Source of the DNA: Hymenobacter sp. CRA2 | GTDB taxonomy: Bacteria > Bacteroidota > Bacteroidia > Cytophagales > Hymenobacteraceae | Assembly (NCBI RefSeq): GCF_002007105.1 | Contig: NZ_MVBC01000001.1 | Location: forward strand, 310,001-374,000 | Length of the DNA: 64,000 nucleotides | Direction: 5' to 3' | Shown here: in pieces, positions 17,148 through 25,800 of the stretch | Layout: every line of letters begins with the position of its first letter | How positions within the stretch are numbered: position 1 is the stretch's first letter | Notes under the pieces: generated by a model | What the model was told of the DNA's origin: nothing | Databases searched by the model: none | The model's input: the letters and a program-made list of their open reading frames with translations, nothing else | Made by a program: the position numbers and the translations under genes

Positions 17148-17612
17148 TTAGCCCTGTACTGGCGTGGTTTCGCTCACCAGCTTCAGGGAAGCCGAGTTGA
17201 TGCAGAAGCGCAGGCCCGAGGGGCGCGGCCCATCGGGGAAAACGTGGCCCTGGTGGGCGTCACACACGTTGCATAGCACTTCCACGCGCACCATGCCGTA
17301 GCTGGTGTCCTTCTTGTATTTCACTACGTTGTCCTTCACCGGCTCGGTGAAGCTCGGCCAGCCCGTGCCCGATTCGAACTTGGTGCGCGAGTCGTAAGCG
17401 GGCGTGCCGCAGCACACGCAGGCGTAGAGGCCCGGGTCGTGGGCTTCGCAGTACTCGCCGGTGCCGGGGCGCTCGGTGCCGTGCTGGCGCGTGATGTGGT
17501 ATTGCTCGTCGGTGAGCTGCTGGCGCCACTCAGCGTCGGTTTTCTCGACGCGGTGGTCGGGGGCAGGAGTGCCGTTGTTGGCTTCGCGGATGACGTCGGC
17601 CCAGGTCAGCAT
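17148..17612 (-). CDS. msrB: Peptide-methionine (R)-S-oxide reductase
   Basis: A 154-residue MsrB from the ATG at 17612 (MLTWADVIREANNG); an in-frame ATG at 17687 would add 25 residues that do not look like a signal peptide. The zinc site is intact as two CxxC pairs (Cys65/68 in CVCC and Cys114/117 in CNVC). The substrate region is GTGWPSF and the catalytic Cys137 lies in RFCINS. It reduces methionine-R-sulfoxide in oxidised proteins in the cytoplasm. Its upstream region contains the 41-bp repeat array described separately, which may influence its expression. Confidence 0.93.
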   Translation of the reverse strand: MLTWADVIREANNGTPAPDHRVEKTDAEWRQQLTDEQYHITRQHGTERPGTGEYCEAHDPGLYACVCCGTPAYDSRTKFESGTGWPSFTEPVKDNVVKYKKDTSYGMVRVEVLCNVCDAHQGHVFPDGPRPSGLRFCINSASLKLVSETTPVQG

Positions 17613-17791
17613 ATGGGGTGTGGTTTGGTTCGGAGTGATGACAGAATAGTTAGCAACGGTTTCGGGGGCCGGCTGGTTCAGCAGCACCTGCGCCGGGCAG
17701 CCAAGCGCGTGGTGGGCGAGGAAGCTCTCGGCCCAACCTGCGCTGACGGTAGCTGGTACGGTGGGCTGCCTACCGCCCCGTTTCGGGTTGA

Positions 17792-17940
17792 GTATGTCCT
17801 AGTAGGCATCCTACCGGCGCGTATACAACTGAATATGCCTCGGTAGGACACCTAACGGCGCGTATACAACCTAATATGCGGTAGTAGGACGCCTACCGAA
17901 GTCTTTTTGATTGCATATGCCCTGGTAGGGCGTCGCGCCG
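17792..17940. repeat. 41-bp tandem repeat array, four units, with internal TAGG dyads
   Basis: Four imperfect units begin at 17792, 17833, 17874 and 17915, an exact 41-bp period, with the fourth decaying into the lipoprotein gene end. The shared unit reads roughly ATATGCC-n-GGTAGGACnCCTACCGGCGCGTATACAAC-TA split across positions. Each of the first three carries a dyad GTAGG-N3-CCTAC (17802-17814, 17843-17855 with one mismatch, 17884-17896). The array sits between a lipoprotein gene end and the msrB start, both on the minus strand. Its role is unknown: a multi-site operator or a simple expandable repeat are both possible. Confidence 0.8.
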
Positions 17941-17946
17941 GGGCGT

Positions 17947-18750
17947 TTACTCAACTTCGGTGCTGGTATCCAGGTCGCGGGGTGCCCAGTGGCGCCAGTG
18001 GGCGCGGGCAAACCCCAGAAAGGCCCGGGGCGCTCCGCGGAAGTCCTTTTCATTCTCGTAGCGGCCGGCGTTCAGCTCGTAGTGCTCGTCGAGCTCGGCC
18101 GCGCTGATGGTATCGAGGCAGCAAGGGTTGGCGGGCATGCGTTGGGCCACCGGTACGGAATCGTATTGCACCACGGTGAAGCCGCGCAGGGCGTATTTGG
18201 CCTTGCCTTCGTGCATGATGAGCTTGAGGTCGGAGGGGCTCACGTCGCTGCGGCAGGCCAGCTTGTAGACCAGCGTGGTTTCCGTCTGGCCGTCCGCATC
18301 GAGGTCGGTAATGCGGGTGGAGCCCGGCAGCGGCCCCAGGTCCAGGTCAAACGGACAGTCCTCTATTCCGTCGCGCAGGCGCCACAGCTCTTGGTACTGG
18401 CCACCCGCCGCCAGCACGTACTGGCGGGCAAACAGCTGCACCGTCGCGCCCTCCATGTCGGTGTCGGGCGTGGTCCGGTACACCGGCTTGGTGCGGTACA
18501 CCACCAGCACGTTTTCGCCTAGGGCATCGGTCCAGCGCCAAGCCTGCAGCAATTGGCCCGGCAGCTTCTCCAGCCGTGGCAGCTGCGCGGCCGTGAGCGA
18601 ATCGACCTTGCCGGCCCAGCCCGCCGAAGCAGAGGCAGTAGTAGCGGCGGGAGCTGCTGCCGCCGCTGGCGGCTGAGTGGTGTTGGGGTCCGACTGGCAG
18701 GCGGCCAGGCCAGCCAGCAGCCCCAGCCAAACGTGGAATCCTCGTTGCAT
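17947..18750 (-). CDS. Predicted lipoprotein, surface polysaccharide-associated type possible
   Basis: A 267-residue protein from the ATG at 18750 with a lipobox LAAC after a short hydrophobic stretch (MQRGFHVWLGLLAGLAAC). An in-frame ATG six codons upstream is an alternative. An Ala/Pro/Thr linker follows. The mature domain has the segment ITDLDADGQTETTLVYKLAC followed by RSDVSPSDLKLIMHEGKAKY, which recalls the M949_RS01915 family of Bacteroidota proteins named for surface polysaccharide biosynthesis; that link is from memory of the family and not verified. DLDADGQTE also looks like a calcium-binding FG-GAP-type loop. It is probably monocistronic. Confidence 0.65.
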   Translation of the reverse strand: MQRGFHVWLGLLAGLAACQSDPNTTQPPAAAAAPAATTASASAGWAGKVDSLTAAQLPRLEKLPGQLLQAWRWTDALGENVLVVYRTKPVYRTTPDTDMEGATVQLFARQYVLAAGGQYQELWRLRDGIEDCPFDLDLGPLPGSTRITDLDADGQTETTLVYKLACRSDVSPSDLKLIMHEGKAKYALRGFTVVQYDSVPVAQRMPANPCCLDTISAAELDEHYELNAGRYENEKDFRGAPRAFLGFARAHWRHWAPRDLDTSTEVE

Positions 18751-18876
18751 GCGGGCAAACGTACGCACTTTCGCCCCTGCCCACCCACTTCCGCCCCGCA
18801 GGCCGCGTCGTTCCCCGGTACTGCCGCCAAGCCCTCCTCACCGCGCCAAATGCTCCCTCAGCTATCAATCGTCCAC

Positions 18877-18917
18877 AAAATCCGTGTAATTCGAAAAATC
18901 CGTCTAAATCCGTGATC
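18877..18917 (+). repeat. Short direct repeat of ATCCGT(G/C)TAA in front of the NAD(P)HX repair gene
   Basis: Three near copies of ATCCGTGTAA occur at 18880, 18899 and 18908, the last running into the ATG region. Similar ATCCGTGTAA strings are commonly seen between genes in Bacteroidota genomes (recalled, not checked here). It sits where the promoter or leader of the downstream gene should be. Confidence 0.5.
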
Positions 18918-18918
18918 C

Positions 18919-20436
18919 ATGAAACTTCTCACCGCTGCCCAAACCCGCCAGGCCGACGCGGCCACCATCGAGCACGAAGGCATTAGCTCCCTGGCCTTGA
19001 TGGAGCGCGCCGCCACGGCCTTCGTTGACTGGCTCACGGCCCGCCTCGCCCCTGCCGAAGCCGGCGCGGTACTGGTGCTCTGCGGCCCTGGCAACAACGG
19101 CGGCGACGGGCTGGCGGCGGCGCGGCTGCTGCATCAGCGCGGCTACCAGGTACAGGTAGGCCTGCTGCCCGCCGACAAGCACTCCGCCGATTTTGAGGCC
19201 AACCGTCGCCAGTTGCCCGCCGCAGTATCGGTGGCGGACTGGCCGCCGCAAGAGCTGCCGCCCATTCAGCCGGGCACCGTGGTTATCGATGCCTTGTTCG
19301 GCACGGGCCTGAGCCGGCCCCTGGAAGGCGCCGCGGCAGCCCTGGTGCAGCACCTGAACGCGGCCCAGGCCCGCGTCGTGAGCATCGATTTGCCCTCGGG
19401 CCTGTTTACCAATGCCCCGCAGCCTGCTGACAGCCCCGTGGTGCGGGCCCGGCACACCGTCACGTTTGAGCTGCCGAAGCTGGCGCTGCTGCTGCCGCAG
19501 AACGCTTCCTATGTAGGCCAGTGGCACGCGGTACCCATCGGCCTGAGCCCGCAGTTTCTGGCTGAGGTGTCCGCCGACATGCATCTGGTGGATGCCGCGC
19601 TGCTGGCTGACAAGCTGCCTGCCCGGCCCACTTTTGCCCATAAGGGCACCTTCGGTCACGCGCTGCTGCTGGCCGGCAGTAAGGGCAAAATCGGGGCGGC
19701 CGTGCTAGCTGCGCATGCCTGCCTGCGCGGCGGCGTGGGCCTGCTCACCGTGCAGGTGCCAGGCGTGGGATACCCGGTGCTACAGACGGCCGTGCCCGAA
19801 GCCATGTGCCTGACGGATACCTGCAAAACCCACCTGAGCGAGCTACCCGACCTCAAGCCCTATAACGCCGTGGGCATGGGCCCCGGCATCGGGCAGGACG
19901 ACATGACCCGCGCGGCCCTGGAAGAGCTGCTGTGCACCGCCCGCGCGCCGCTGGTGCTCGACGCCGACGCGCTGAACCTGCTCGGCGCCAACCGCAGCCT
20001 GCTCGACCTCATGCCGCCCGGTACGCTGCTCACCCCGCACCCCAAGGAGTTTGAGCGCCTCACCGAAAAGGCCCGCGACGATTACCACCGCCTGGAGCTG
20101 CTGCGCGGCTTTGCCCGGCAGTACCAGTGCTACGTGCTGCTCAAAGGTGCCTATTCCTGTTTGGCCGCACCCGATGGTCAGCTGTACTTCAATACCACCG
20201 GCAACCCCGGCATGGCCACCGGCGGCAGCGGCGACATCCTCACCGGCCTGTGCACCGCCCTGCGTGCCGATCAGCGCCTCTCGCCCCTCGATGCCGCGCT
20301 GCTGGCCATCTACGCCCACGGCCGCGCCGGCGACCTGGCAACCGCTGACACCGGGCAGGCCGGGCTCGTCGCTGGCGACCTGCCCCGCTACATTGGGCAG
20401 GCCCTGCAGGAGCTGACGCGTACGGAGCCGTTTTAA
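18919..20436 (+). CDS. nnr: Bifunctional NAD(P)H-hydrate epimerase / ADP-dependent dehydratase
   Basis: A 505-residue fusion that repairs damaged NAD(P)H hydrates. The N-terminal half (about 1-215) is the epimerase domain with CGPGNNGGDGLAAARLL and VIDALFGTGLSRPL. The C-terminal half (about 230-500) is the ribokinase-like dehydratase with HKGTFGHALLLAGSKGKIGA, MGPGIGQ, LDADALNLL, LTPHPKEFERL and the nucleotide-binding GNPGMATGGSGDILTGL. The length is normal for the fused enzyme. Its stop is only 6 bp from the stop of a convergent UbiA-like gene, so the two transcripts must overlap. Confidence 0.95.
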   Translation: MKLLTAAQTRQADAATIEHEGISSLALMERAATAFVDWLTARLAPAEAGAVLVLCGPGNNGGDGLAAARLLHQRGYQVQVGLLPADKHSADFEANRRQLPAAVSVADWPPQELPPIQPGTVVIDALFGTGLSRPLEGAAAALVQHLNAAQARVVSIDLPSGLFTNAPQPADSPVVRARHTVTFELPKLALLLPQNASYVGQWHAVPIGLSPQFLAEVSADMHLVDAALLADKLPARPTFAHKGTFGHALLLAGSKGKIGAAVLAAHACLRGGVGLLTVQVPGVGYPVLQTAVPEAMCLTDTCKTHLSELPDLKPYNAVGMGPGIGQDDMTRAALEELLCTARAPLVLDADALNLLGANRSLLDLMPPGTLLTPHPKEFERLTEKARDDYHRLELLRGFARQYQCYVLLKGAYSCLAAPDGQLYFNTTGNPGMATGGSGDILTGLCTALRADQRLSPLDAALLAIYAHGRAGDLATADTGQAGLVAGDLPRYIGQALQELTRTEPF

Positions 20437-20442
20437 ACCGTC

Positions 20443-21345
20443 TCAGCGGGCCATGAAAAAGGCCGCGGCTTGCACCAGCAGCAGGCCATCGGCCAGCACG
20501 GCGAAGTAGTAGTCGGAGCGGGTTTCGTCGGCAAACCAGACTACCAGCGCCGTGAGCAAACCGGGTACTACCAGTACAGCTTGCCCGGCCAGGCCCAGAC
20601 CCGGCAACATCAGCGCCACCGAACCCAGGGTGCACAACAAGGCCAATAGCCGGCCCGGCTGCCGGCCCAGCAGCACCGGCAGAGTACGCGTACCCCCGCG
20701 CTGGTCGCGGGAAAAATCGCGCAGGTCGAACACCAGGGCAATGGCCAGAATGAAGACGAAGCGGCGGGCAAACAGCAGCCCCACCTCGGGCGTACGCAAG
20801 GATAAATCCAGGCACAGCGCGGGCAGCCACACCGTCACGGCCGACCACACATAGGCAATCAGCAGCGACTTCAGCCCCGGCCAGTCGCGCAGGCCGCGGC
20901 GGCGGCCGCCCGGTTCGCGCGCGGGCAGTACGGGCCACGAGTACGCCAACGAGAGCAGCGCCAGGTGCCCCAGAAACCACGTCAGCCGCTCGATGTAGGG
21001 GCTGCTCAGGTACAGCAGCAGCAGGGCCAGAGCCGACACAGTTACCACCCCCACCAGCAGCGGCCGGTGCAGCACAATCCAGCGGCGACGCGGCGGCACG
21101 TTGGGCGGCAGGCGCAGGCTGTGGCGGCGCGCCCCGTTGAGGTTGTACACGAAGAGCGTAGCGGCCAGCACCAGCGCCGGTACTGTCCAGGCCAGGGGCC
21201 GCTGCCAGTAATGCGCCGAAGACGCCGCCAGCGCCGCCGCGGCTCCGGCCACGAGGCCGTTGCCGTAGAGCACGGCATCAAACAGGCCCCGGGCCCACCG
21301 CACAAGGCGGTTTTCAGCGGATGGCACTACAATGGGCTCGGACAT
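20443..21345 (-). CDS. UbiA-like prenyltransferase family membrane protein
   Basis: A 300-residue protein with eight or nine hydrophobic helices. The ATG at 21345 (MSEPIVVPSAENRLVRW) is used; an in-frame start at 21429 adds a segment without membrane character. UbiA enzymes attach prenyl chains to aromatic acceptors using two Asp-rich motifs. The second is present as DLRDFSRDQRGGTRTLPVLLG (positions near residue 208). The first, normally NDxxDxxxD, appears replaced by YNLNGARRHS (near residue 78), so catalysis of the usual type is doubtful. It is convergent with the nnr gene with only 6 bp between stops. Confidence 0.7.
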   Translation of the reverse strand: MSEPIVVPSAENRLVRWARGLFDAVLYGNGLVAGAAAALAASSAHYWQRPLAWTVPALVLAATLFVYNLNGARRHSLRLPPNVPPRRRWIVLHRPLLVGVVTVSALALLLLYLSSPYIERLTWFLGHLALLSLAYSWPVLPAREPGGRRRGLRDWPGLKSLLIAYVWSAVTVWLPALCLDLSLRTPEVGLLFARRFVFILAIALVFDLRDFSRDQRGGTRTLPVLLGRQPGRLLALLCTLGSVALMLPGLGLAGQAVLVVPGLLTALVVWFADETRSDYYFAVLADGLLLVQAAAFFMAR

Positions 21346-21477
21346 GCAGGCAAGTGGCCCGGACGGGCGCGGTTCAGCACCGCAAAATACGGCCCGCTGC
21401 GACGCAGATGCTAGGAATGAGGAATTCACTATCGGAAGCCCCGCTCGATTCTTCGCTCCTCGTGCTTCATTGACTCG

Positions 21478-22161
21478 CTACTTGCCCGTTTCGCTGTAGC
21501 TCGCATCCACCGGCTTCGACTCAGGGGAGCCTTTCTGCCGCAGCCAGATGGAGAGCACCACAATGGATACGATGCTCAAAAACTCGCTCTGCCAGTTCTG
21601 CAGCGACTCGAACCAGAAGCGCGAAGTGCCCAGGTAGCCCCAGTAGCTCACCGTCGGCTCCCCATTGGCCTGCTGCTCGATGTTGTACACCTCCATTCCG
21701 CCCTGCGCATGCAGGGCGAAGGCGCACAGGAACAGCACAAAAAACGCAATACTGAGCGAGTACTGGTACAGCCATAGCACTATCCCACCCTGCTTCACGG
21801 GGCCGGGCGCGTCGGGTTTGCTGGGGTCGGGCTCCCGGTCTACTTCCTCGGCCTCGTCGAGCTTCTTGGATTCGGCGGAGCCTTTCTGACGCAGCTTCAC
21901 GGTGAGCACCACGTACAGGGCCATTTGCAGAAACTCACTTTCCCAGTTCTCGAAAGTGGCCTCCACCCAGTGGCCGGAGCGCACGTATTTGCCCAGGCCC
22001 AGCTCGGGCAGGTGCATTTGCTTCAGCTCGTCGTTGTAGTCGTGCCAGCCGGTGAGCGTCTGCCCGCCCAGCGTGAGCAGCACCATGGTCGTGATGACCA
22101 GGGACAACCCGTTTTCGTAGAGAAACCGCCGCAGGGGCGACTTCGGCGTATGTTGAGTCAT
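21478..22161 (-). CDS. DUF6766 family membrane protein
   Basis: A 227-residue protein from the ATG at 22161 (MTQHTPKSPLRRFLYENGLS); an upstream ATG at 22230 is less likely. Four hydrophobic helices are expected. The family signature appears twice: a segment with FENWESEFLQMALYVVLTV then LRQKGSAESK, and later LQNWQSEFLSIVSIVVLSI then LRQKGSPESK, so the protein is an internal duplication joined by an acidic Asp/Glu/Pro linker (EAEEVDREPDPSKPDAPG). The function of DUF6766 is not known. It appears to be transcribed alone. Confidence 0.75.
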   Translation of the reverse strand: MTQHTPKSPLRRFLYENGLSLVITTMVLLTLGGQTLTGWHDYNDELKQMHLPELGLGKYVRSGHWVEATFENWESEFLQMALYVVLTVKLRQKGSAESKKLDEAEEVDREPDPSKPDAPGPVKQGGIVLWLYQYSLSIAFFVLFLCAFALHAQGGMEVYNIEQQANGEPTVSYWGYLGTSRFWFESLQNWQSEFLSIVSIVVLSIWLRQKGSPESKPVDASYSETGK

Positions 22162-22366
22162 GGTTGGACAATGGGAAGGATGTACACGCGTGTACGCCCA
22201 CACTGCCCAAAATGTGTTGCACTCAGCCAAGCAACCTCGGCAAATAACCGCCTGGGAGGACTACCCGATGAGTTTTTCGGTATAAACCACAGCCCCGCGC
22301 TACGTACTTCCCCCGCCATATTCACCCTGACAGCGGCCGGCAGGGAGCCTGATTGCTTTAAAGCAT

Positions 22367-22399
22367 CACGGCCCGCCGGAACGTATCCGGCGGGCCGTG
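22367..22399 (-). terminator. Hairpin terminator downstream of inorganic pyrophosphatase
   Basis: A 13-bp perfect stem (CACGGCCCGCCGG and its complement) with a 7-nt loop, 25 bp beyond the ppa stop on the minus strand. An AT-rich stretch (ATTGCTTTAAAGCAT on the plus strand) follows in the direction of transcription. Confidence 0.75.
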
Positions 22400-22424
22400 G
22401 GTAGGCAGTTCTTCAGCCAAGGGC

Positions 22425-22997
22425 TTACAACACGGACAGCTGCGCCTGATGGTTGTTTTTGTGGCGGAAGGTCTCGTCGTAGAGGGTGAGGCTGGCCTGC
22501 ACGATTTTGTAAGCTTCCTCGCGGCCCATGAATTTCTCCACCACTACCTGCTTGTTTTCGAGGGCTTTGTAGTCCTCAAAGAACTTGCGCATTTCCAGCA
22601 GCGTGTGCGGGGGCAGCTCGGAGATGTCGTTATAGTGGTTCATCGACACGTCGTTGGCGGCCACGGCGATGATTTTGTCGTCTTCCTCGTTGTTGTCAAT
22701 CATCTGCATCACGCCGATGACCTTGGCTTCGATCAGGCACATGGGTACCACATCTACCGAGCAGAGCACCAACACGTCCAGCGGGTCTTTGTCGTCGCAG
22801 TAGGTCTGCGGAATGAAGCCGTAGGCGGCGGGGTAGTGCACGGCCGAGAACAGCACGCGGTCCAGCTTGAGCAGGCCGCTGTCTTTATCGAGCTCGTACT
22901 TGCCCTTGGAGCCTTTGGGAATTTCGATGATGGCGTTGACAATGCCAGGAGCCTTGGAACCGTAGTTTACGTCGTGCCAGGGGTTGAAGTGAGCCAT
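22425..22997 (-). CDS. ppa: Inorganic pyrophosphatase (family I, soluble)
   Basis: A 190-residue family I pyrophosphatase that hydrolyses diphosphate to phosphate with magnesium in the cytoplasm. The ATG at 22997 ([10 protein letters not shown]) gives the normal family length; a longer frame to 23078 is not supported. The metal and substrate site is visible as [39 protein letters not shown] (Asp triplet) and the C-terminal region [18 protein letters not shown]. It sits downstream of the phosphatase gene at 23105 on the same strand, 107 bp away. Confidence 0.93.
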   Translation of the reverse strand: MAHFNPWHDVNYGSKAPGIVNAIIEIPKGSKGKYELDKDSGLLKLDRVLFSAVHYPAAYGFIPQTYCDDKDPLDVLVLCSVDVVPMCLIEAKVIGVMQMIDNNEEDDKIIAVAANDVSMNHYNDISELPPHTLLEMRKFFEDYKALENKQVVVEKFMGREEAYKIVQASLTLYDETFRHKNNHQAQLSVL

Positions 22998-23104
22998 TGT
23001 GGTAACTGCGGGCTGCCGCGGTGCAAAGCGGGCAGCTAGGTAAGGGAGGAGGGATGAATTAAAGTCTGCTGAGGGCAAAAAACGACCAGCCAGCGCGGCC
23101 GCGG

Positions 23105-24832
23105 CTATTTTTTCTTGGTCAGCACGTCTTGCAAGGGTTGACCGGTGCAGCCGTCGGGCTCCTGAATATGGAGAAACCGGGCCACCGTCGGTGCAATATC
23201 GGTAATCCGCGCCGGATATGCCGATTCGCCCTGCGGCACGCGCCAGCCCCAGAACAGCAGCGGCACATGGGTATCATACGCACCGGACGAGCCGTGGGTG
23301 GTGCCTTTGTTCACCGGGTAAGAATAAGACTCCAGCCAGCCGGGCTCCATCACCACCATCACGTCGCCGGAGCGGCTGGGCAGGTAGCCGTTTTCCAGGT
23401 ACATCAGCAGGCCGCTTTCCCAGTGCGACTTCTGCAAGTCCACGCCGGCCACGGCGCGCGTCACGCCCGTAAACTGCACGGCCATATCGACGACGGCCTG
23501 CTGCACCTGAGCCAGTTCCAGCTTCTTCTGAGCAATGAGCGGGCGGTTCAGGTACACCTGCTGGTTTTCGTAGCTGAGCACCCATTGGCCGGGGCCGTAG
23601 CGCCGCACCATGCGGGCCTGCAGCGAGTCGCGCCACAGCCGCGGCCCCACCGAGCCGGCCGGGATGCGCTGGCTCTTGAGAAACTCGGGCGAGTGCGCCG
23701 CGCCGTGGTCGGCGGAGAGAAACACCAGCGCCTGCCCTTTGCCCACGGTCTTGTCCAGGTAGTTCAGCAGGCGGGCCAGGTCGCGGTCGAGGCGCAGGTA
23801 CGTATCCTCCGTCTCGATGGCATTCGGGCCGAACTGGTGACCCACGTAGTCGGTCGAGGAAAAGCTCAGGGCCAGAAAATCGGTCTGCCCGCGCTGGCCC
23901 AGCTGCTCGGCCCGAATGGCTTCGAGGGCGAAGTCCAGGGTGAGCGTGTTGCCGAAGGGCGTGGAGCGAATTACGTCGAGGTTGGCCGCGGCAGCCGTGG
24001 CCGGGGCCTCGCCACCCGTGGGCGCGGGGGCGGGCGCCTGGGCCGGGGCCACGCCGCTGAGTACCGGCAGGTTGTGCGGAAACACCGGTTTGGCTTCGCC
24101 GCGGAAGGCCGCTTCCCAGGCCACGTCGTCGGCGGTGCTTTCGGTGTAGGCGGCCAGCGGCAGCAGCGGCTCCCAGGCCTTGCTCAGGTACTGCTGGGCC
24201 AGCTTACGGCTGTTGAACTGCTGCACCCACTCGGGCAGCTGCTGGGTGTAGAACGTGCTGGTGATAAAAGCCCCGTTGGCGTTGTCGAACCAGTACGCCG
24301 CCGAGGCCGAGTGCCCGGCCGGCAGGATGGAGCCCCGGTCCTTGATGCACACGCCGATGGTCTTGGCCTGAAAGTTCGTGGCTAGGCGCAGCTCGTCGGT
24401 GATGGTGGTGGTGAGCATGTGCCGCGGCGACATCTGCCCGGCCGCCGCCGTGCCGCCCACCGCCTGCACGCTCTTGTCCTCGGTCACGTAGGTCGCCTTG
24501 CCGTCTTCGCGCACCAGCCAATTGTTGCCGATGATGCCGTGCACCGCCGGCGTGGTGCCCGTGTAGATGCTGGCGTGGCCCGGGCCGGTGTAGGTAGGCA
24601 CGTAGTTGTAGTGGCAGTTCTCGAAGCTGAAGCCCTCGCCGAGCAGGCGCCGGAAGCCGTCCGAGCCGTACTTGTTCCAGTAGCGGTACAGGTAGTCGTA
24701 GCGCATCTGGTCCACCACAATGCCCACCACCAGCTTGGGGCGCGGCAGGGGCTTGGTTTTCTGGGCCGAAGCCGCCGGGCCGCTCAGCAGCGCCGTGGCG
24801 GCCAGCAGACCTGTCAGGAAGGTATTTCGCAT
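23105..24832 (-). CDS. Exported alkaline phosphatase, PafA-like
   Basis: A 575-residue protein with a signal peptide from the ATG at 24832 ([18 protein letters not shown], cleavage near ASAQ). The alkaline phosphatase superfamily core starts with [20 protein letters not shown] and the nucleophile region [20 protein letters not shown], in which the Thr after PTY is the expected nucleophile. Later metal ligands lie in [14 protein letters not shown] and [11 protein letters not shown] and near the C-terminus in [21 protein letters not shown]. PafA-type enzymes release phosphate from organic phosphates in the periplasm. A glycine/proline-poor insert of Ala/Pro residues (about 265-285) separates two halves. 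The neighbouring ppa gene also yields phosphate. Confidence 0.88.
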   Translation of the reverse strand: MRNTFLTGLLAATALLSGPAASAQKTKPLPRPKLVVGIVVDQMRYDYLYRYWNKYGSDGFRRLLGEGFSFENCHYNYVPTYTGPGHASIYTGTTPAVHGIIGNNWLVREDGKATYVTEDKSVQAVGGTAAAGQMSPRHMLTTTITDELRLATNFQAKTIGVCIKDRGSILPAGHSASAAYWFDNANGAFITSTFYTQQLPEWVQQFNSRKLAQQYLSKAWEPLLPLAAYTESTADDVAWEAAFRGEAKPVFPHNLPVLSGVAPAQAPAPAPTGGEAPATAAAANLDVIRSTPFGNTLTLDFALEAIRAEQLGQRGQTDFLALSFSSTDYVGHQFGPNAIETEDTYLRLDRDLARLLNYLDKTVGKGQALVFLSADHGAAHSPEFLKSQRIPAGSVGPRLWRDSLQARMVRRYGPGQWVLSYENQQVYLNRPLIAQKKLELAQVQQAVVDMAVQFTGVTRAVAGVDLQKSHWESGLLMYLENGYLPSRSGDVMVVMEPGWLESYSYPVNKGTTHGSSGAYDTHVPLLFWGWRVPQGESAYPARITDIAPTVARFLHIQEPDGCTGQPLQDVLTKKK

Positions 24833-24884
24833 GGGTAACACAGGGGTCAGCAGGGGTCCGTGGCCCGCGGGCCAATGAGGGCGC

Positions 24885-24892
24885 CAAAGTTA
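24885..24892 (-). promoter_or_regulatory. Candidate -7 promoter box for the PafA-like gene
   Basis: On the minus strand the bases read TAACTTTG, matching the Bacteroidota -7 consensus TAnnTTTG, 52 bp before the start. A TTG lies about 24 bp upstream, slightly farther than the usual 19-21. Confidence 0.35.
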
Positions 24893-24996
24893 CGGCCCAA
24901 ACCCGCAATGCCCGCCCAACAATAGCCAATGTGCCCTTGCCCGCGTACACGCTAGCCATTACGCTTTGGTTACGTCCGCCCTTTCTTCCTTCTGGC

Positions 24997-25725
24997 ATGC
25001 CCTTACAAGCCTCCGACCACGCCCTGCTCTTCGACATGGACGGCGTCCTCATCGACAATACCGCTTACCAGGCCCGCGCCTTCCAGCTGCTCTTCCGCGA
25101 GCTGGGCCTGGAGACGAAAGCCCTGCCCCTGCTCCGCCGCCTCAACGGCATGCCGGCCACCAACATTCTCAAGACCGTATTTCGCCACCCGGTACCGGAA
25201 AAGGAGCTGAAGCAGTACGCCGACCGCCGCGAATTTCTCTACCGCGTGCTCTACTGGGAAAAGCGCAAGGAGACGCCCGGCCTCACCGGGTTTCTCCAGG
25301 CGGCCCGTGCTGCCGGCTTCAAGCTGGCCTTGGGTACCGGCTCGGCCTCCGAAACCATCGGCTACATCATCGACCAGCTCGACCTGCGCCGCCACTTCGA
25401 CGTGGTGGTGGGCAAGGACGACGTGGACCGCGGCAAGCCCCACGCCGATACGTTCACGGTGGCGGCCCGGCAGTTGGGCGTGCCGCCCGAGCGTTGCGTG
25501 GTGTTCGAAGACGCCATTCTGGGTGAGCAGGCCGCTTACAAAGCCGGGATGCGCTGCATTGCCGTGGCCAGTGGCCTGAAGCCAGAGCAGTTCCAGGCTC
25601 CCATGGCTGTTATCAAGGACTTCACCCAGCTCACCCCCGACATGGTGCTCACGCTGCTGGAGGCCCACCCCAAAGCACCCAAGCCGAGCAAGGAGCTGGC
25701 CCAGCGGCAGTACATGCACCTCTGA
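24997..25725 (+). CDS. HAD family hydrolase, beta-phosphoglucomutase-like
   Basis: A 242-residue protein; the ATG at 24997 (MPLQASDHALLFDMDGVLID) is preferred to one at 24931. HAD motif I is LFDMDGVLIDNT with the nucleophile and acid Asp pair, followed by a helical cap (about residues 20-95). Motif II lies in LALGTGSASE, motif III Lys in GKPHADTF, and motif IV in VVFEDAILG. This arrangement is typical of phosphatases and phosphoglucomutases of the HAD I subfamily. The substrate is likely a small sugar phosphate. Divergent from the PafA-like gene. Confidence 0.85.
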   Translation: MPLQASDHALLFDMDGVLIDNTAYQARAFQLLFRELGLETKALPLLRRLNGMPATNILKTVFRHPVPEKELKQYADRREFLYRVLYWEKRKETPGLTGFLQAARAAGFKLALGTGSASETIGYIIDQLDLRRHFDVVVGKDDVDRGKPHADTFTVAARQLGVPPERCVVFEDAILGEQAAYKAGMRCIAVASGLKPEQFQAPMAVIKDFTQLTPDMVLTLLEAHPKAPKPSKELAQRQYMHL

Positions 25726-25743
25726 GCCCGGCCACTCGCTACC

Positions 25744-25785
25744 AAACACAACGCCCCGACAGAAATCTGCCGGGGCGTTGTGTTT
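25744..25785. terminator. Bidirectional terminator between convergent genes
   Basis: Arms 25744-25758 (AAACACAACGCCCCG) and 25771-25785 are perfect complements, enclosing a smaller CAG/CTG stem. T-rich bases end each arm, which suits both the HAD gene and the convergent giant secreted protein gene. Confidence 0.85.
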
Positions 25786-25800
25786 AGGACGCAGGGAAGC

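Noticed and set aside
17792-17940. CRISPR-like array before msrB
   Set aside because: The units repeat end to end without unique spacers, and no cas gene is seen.
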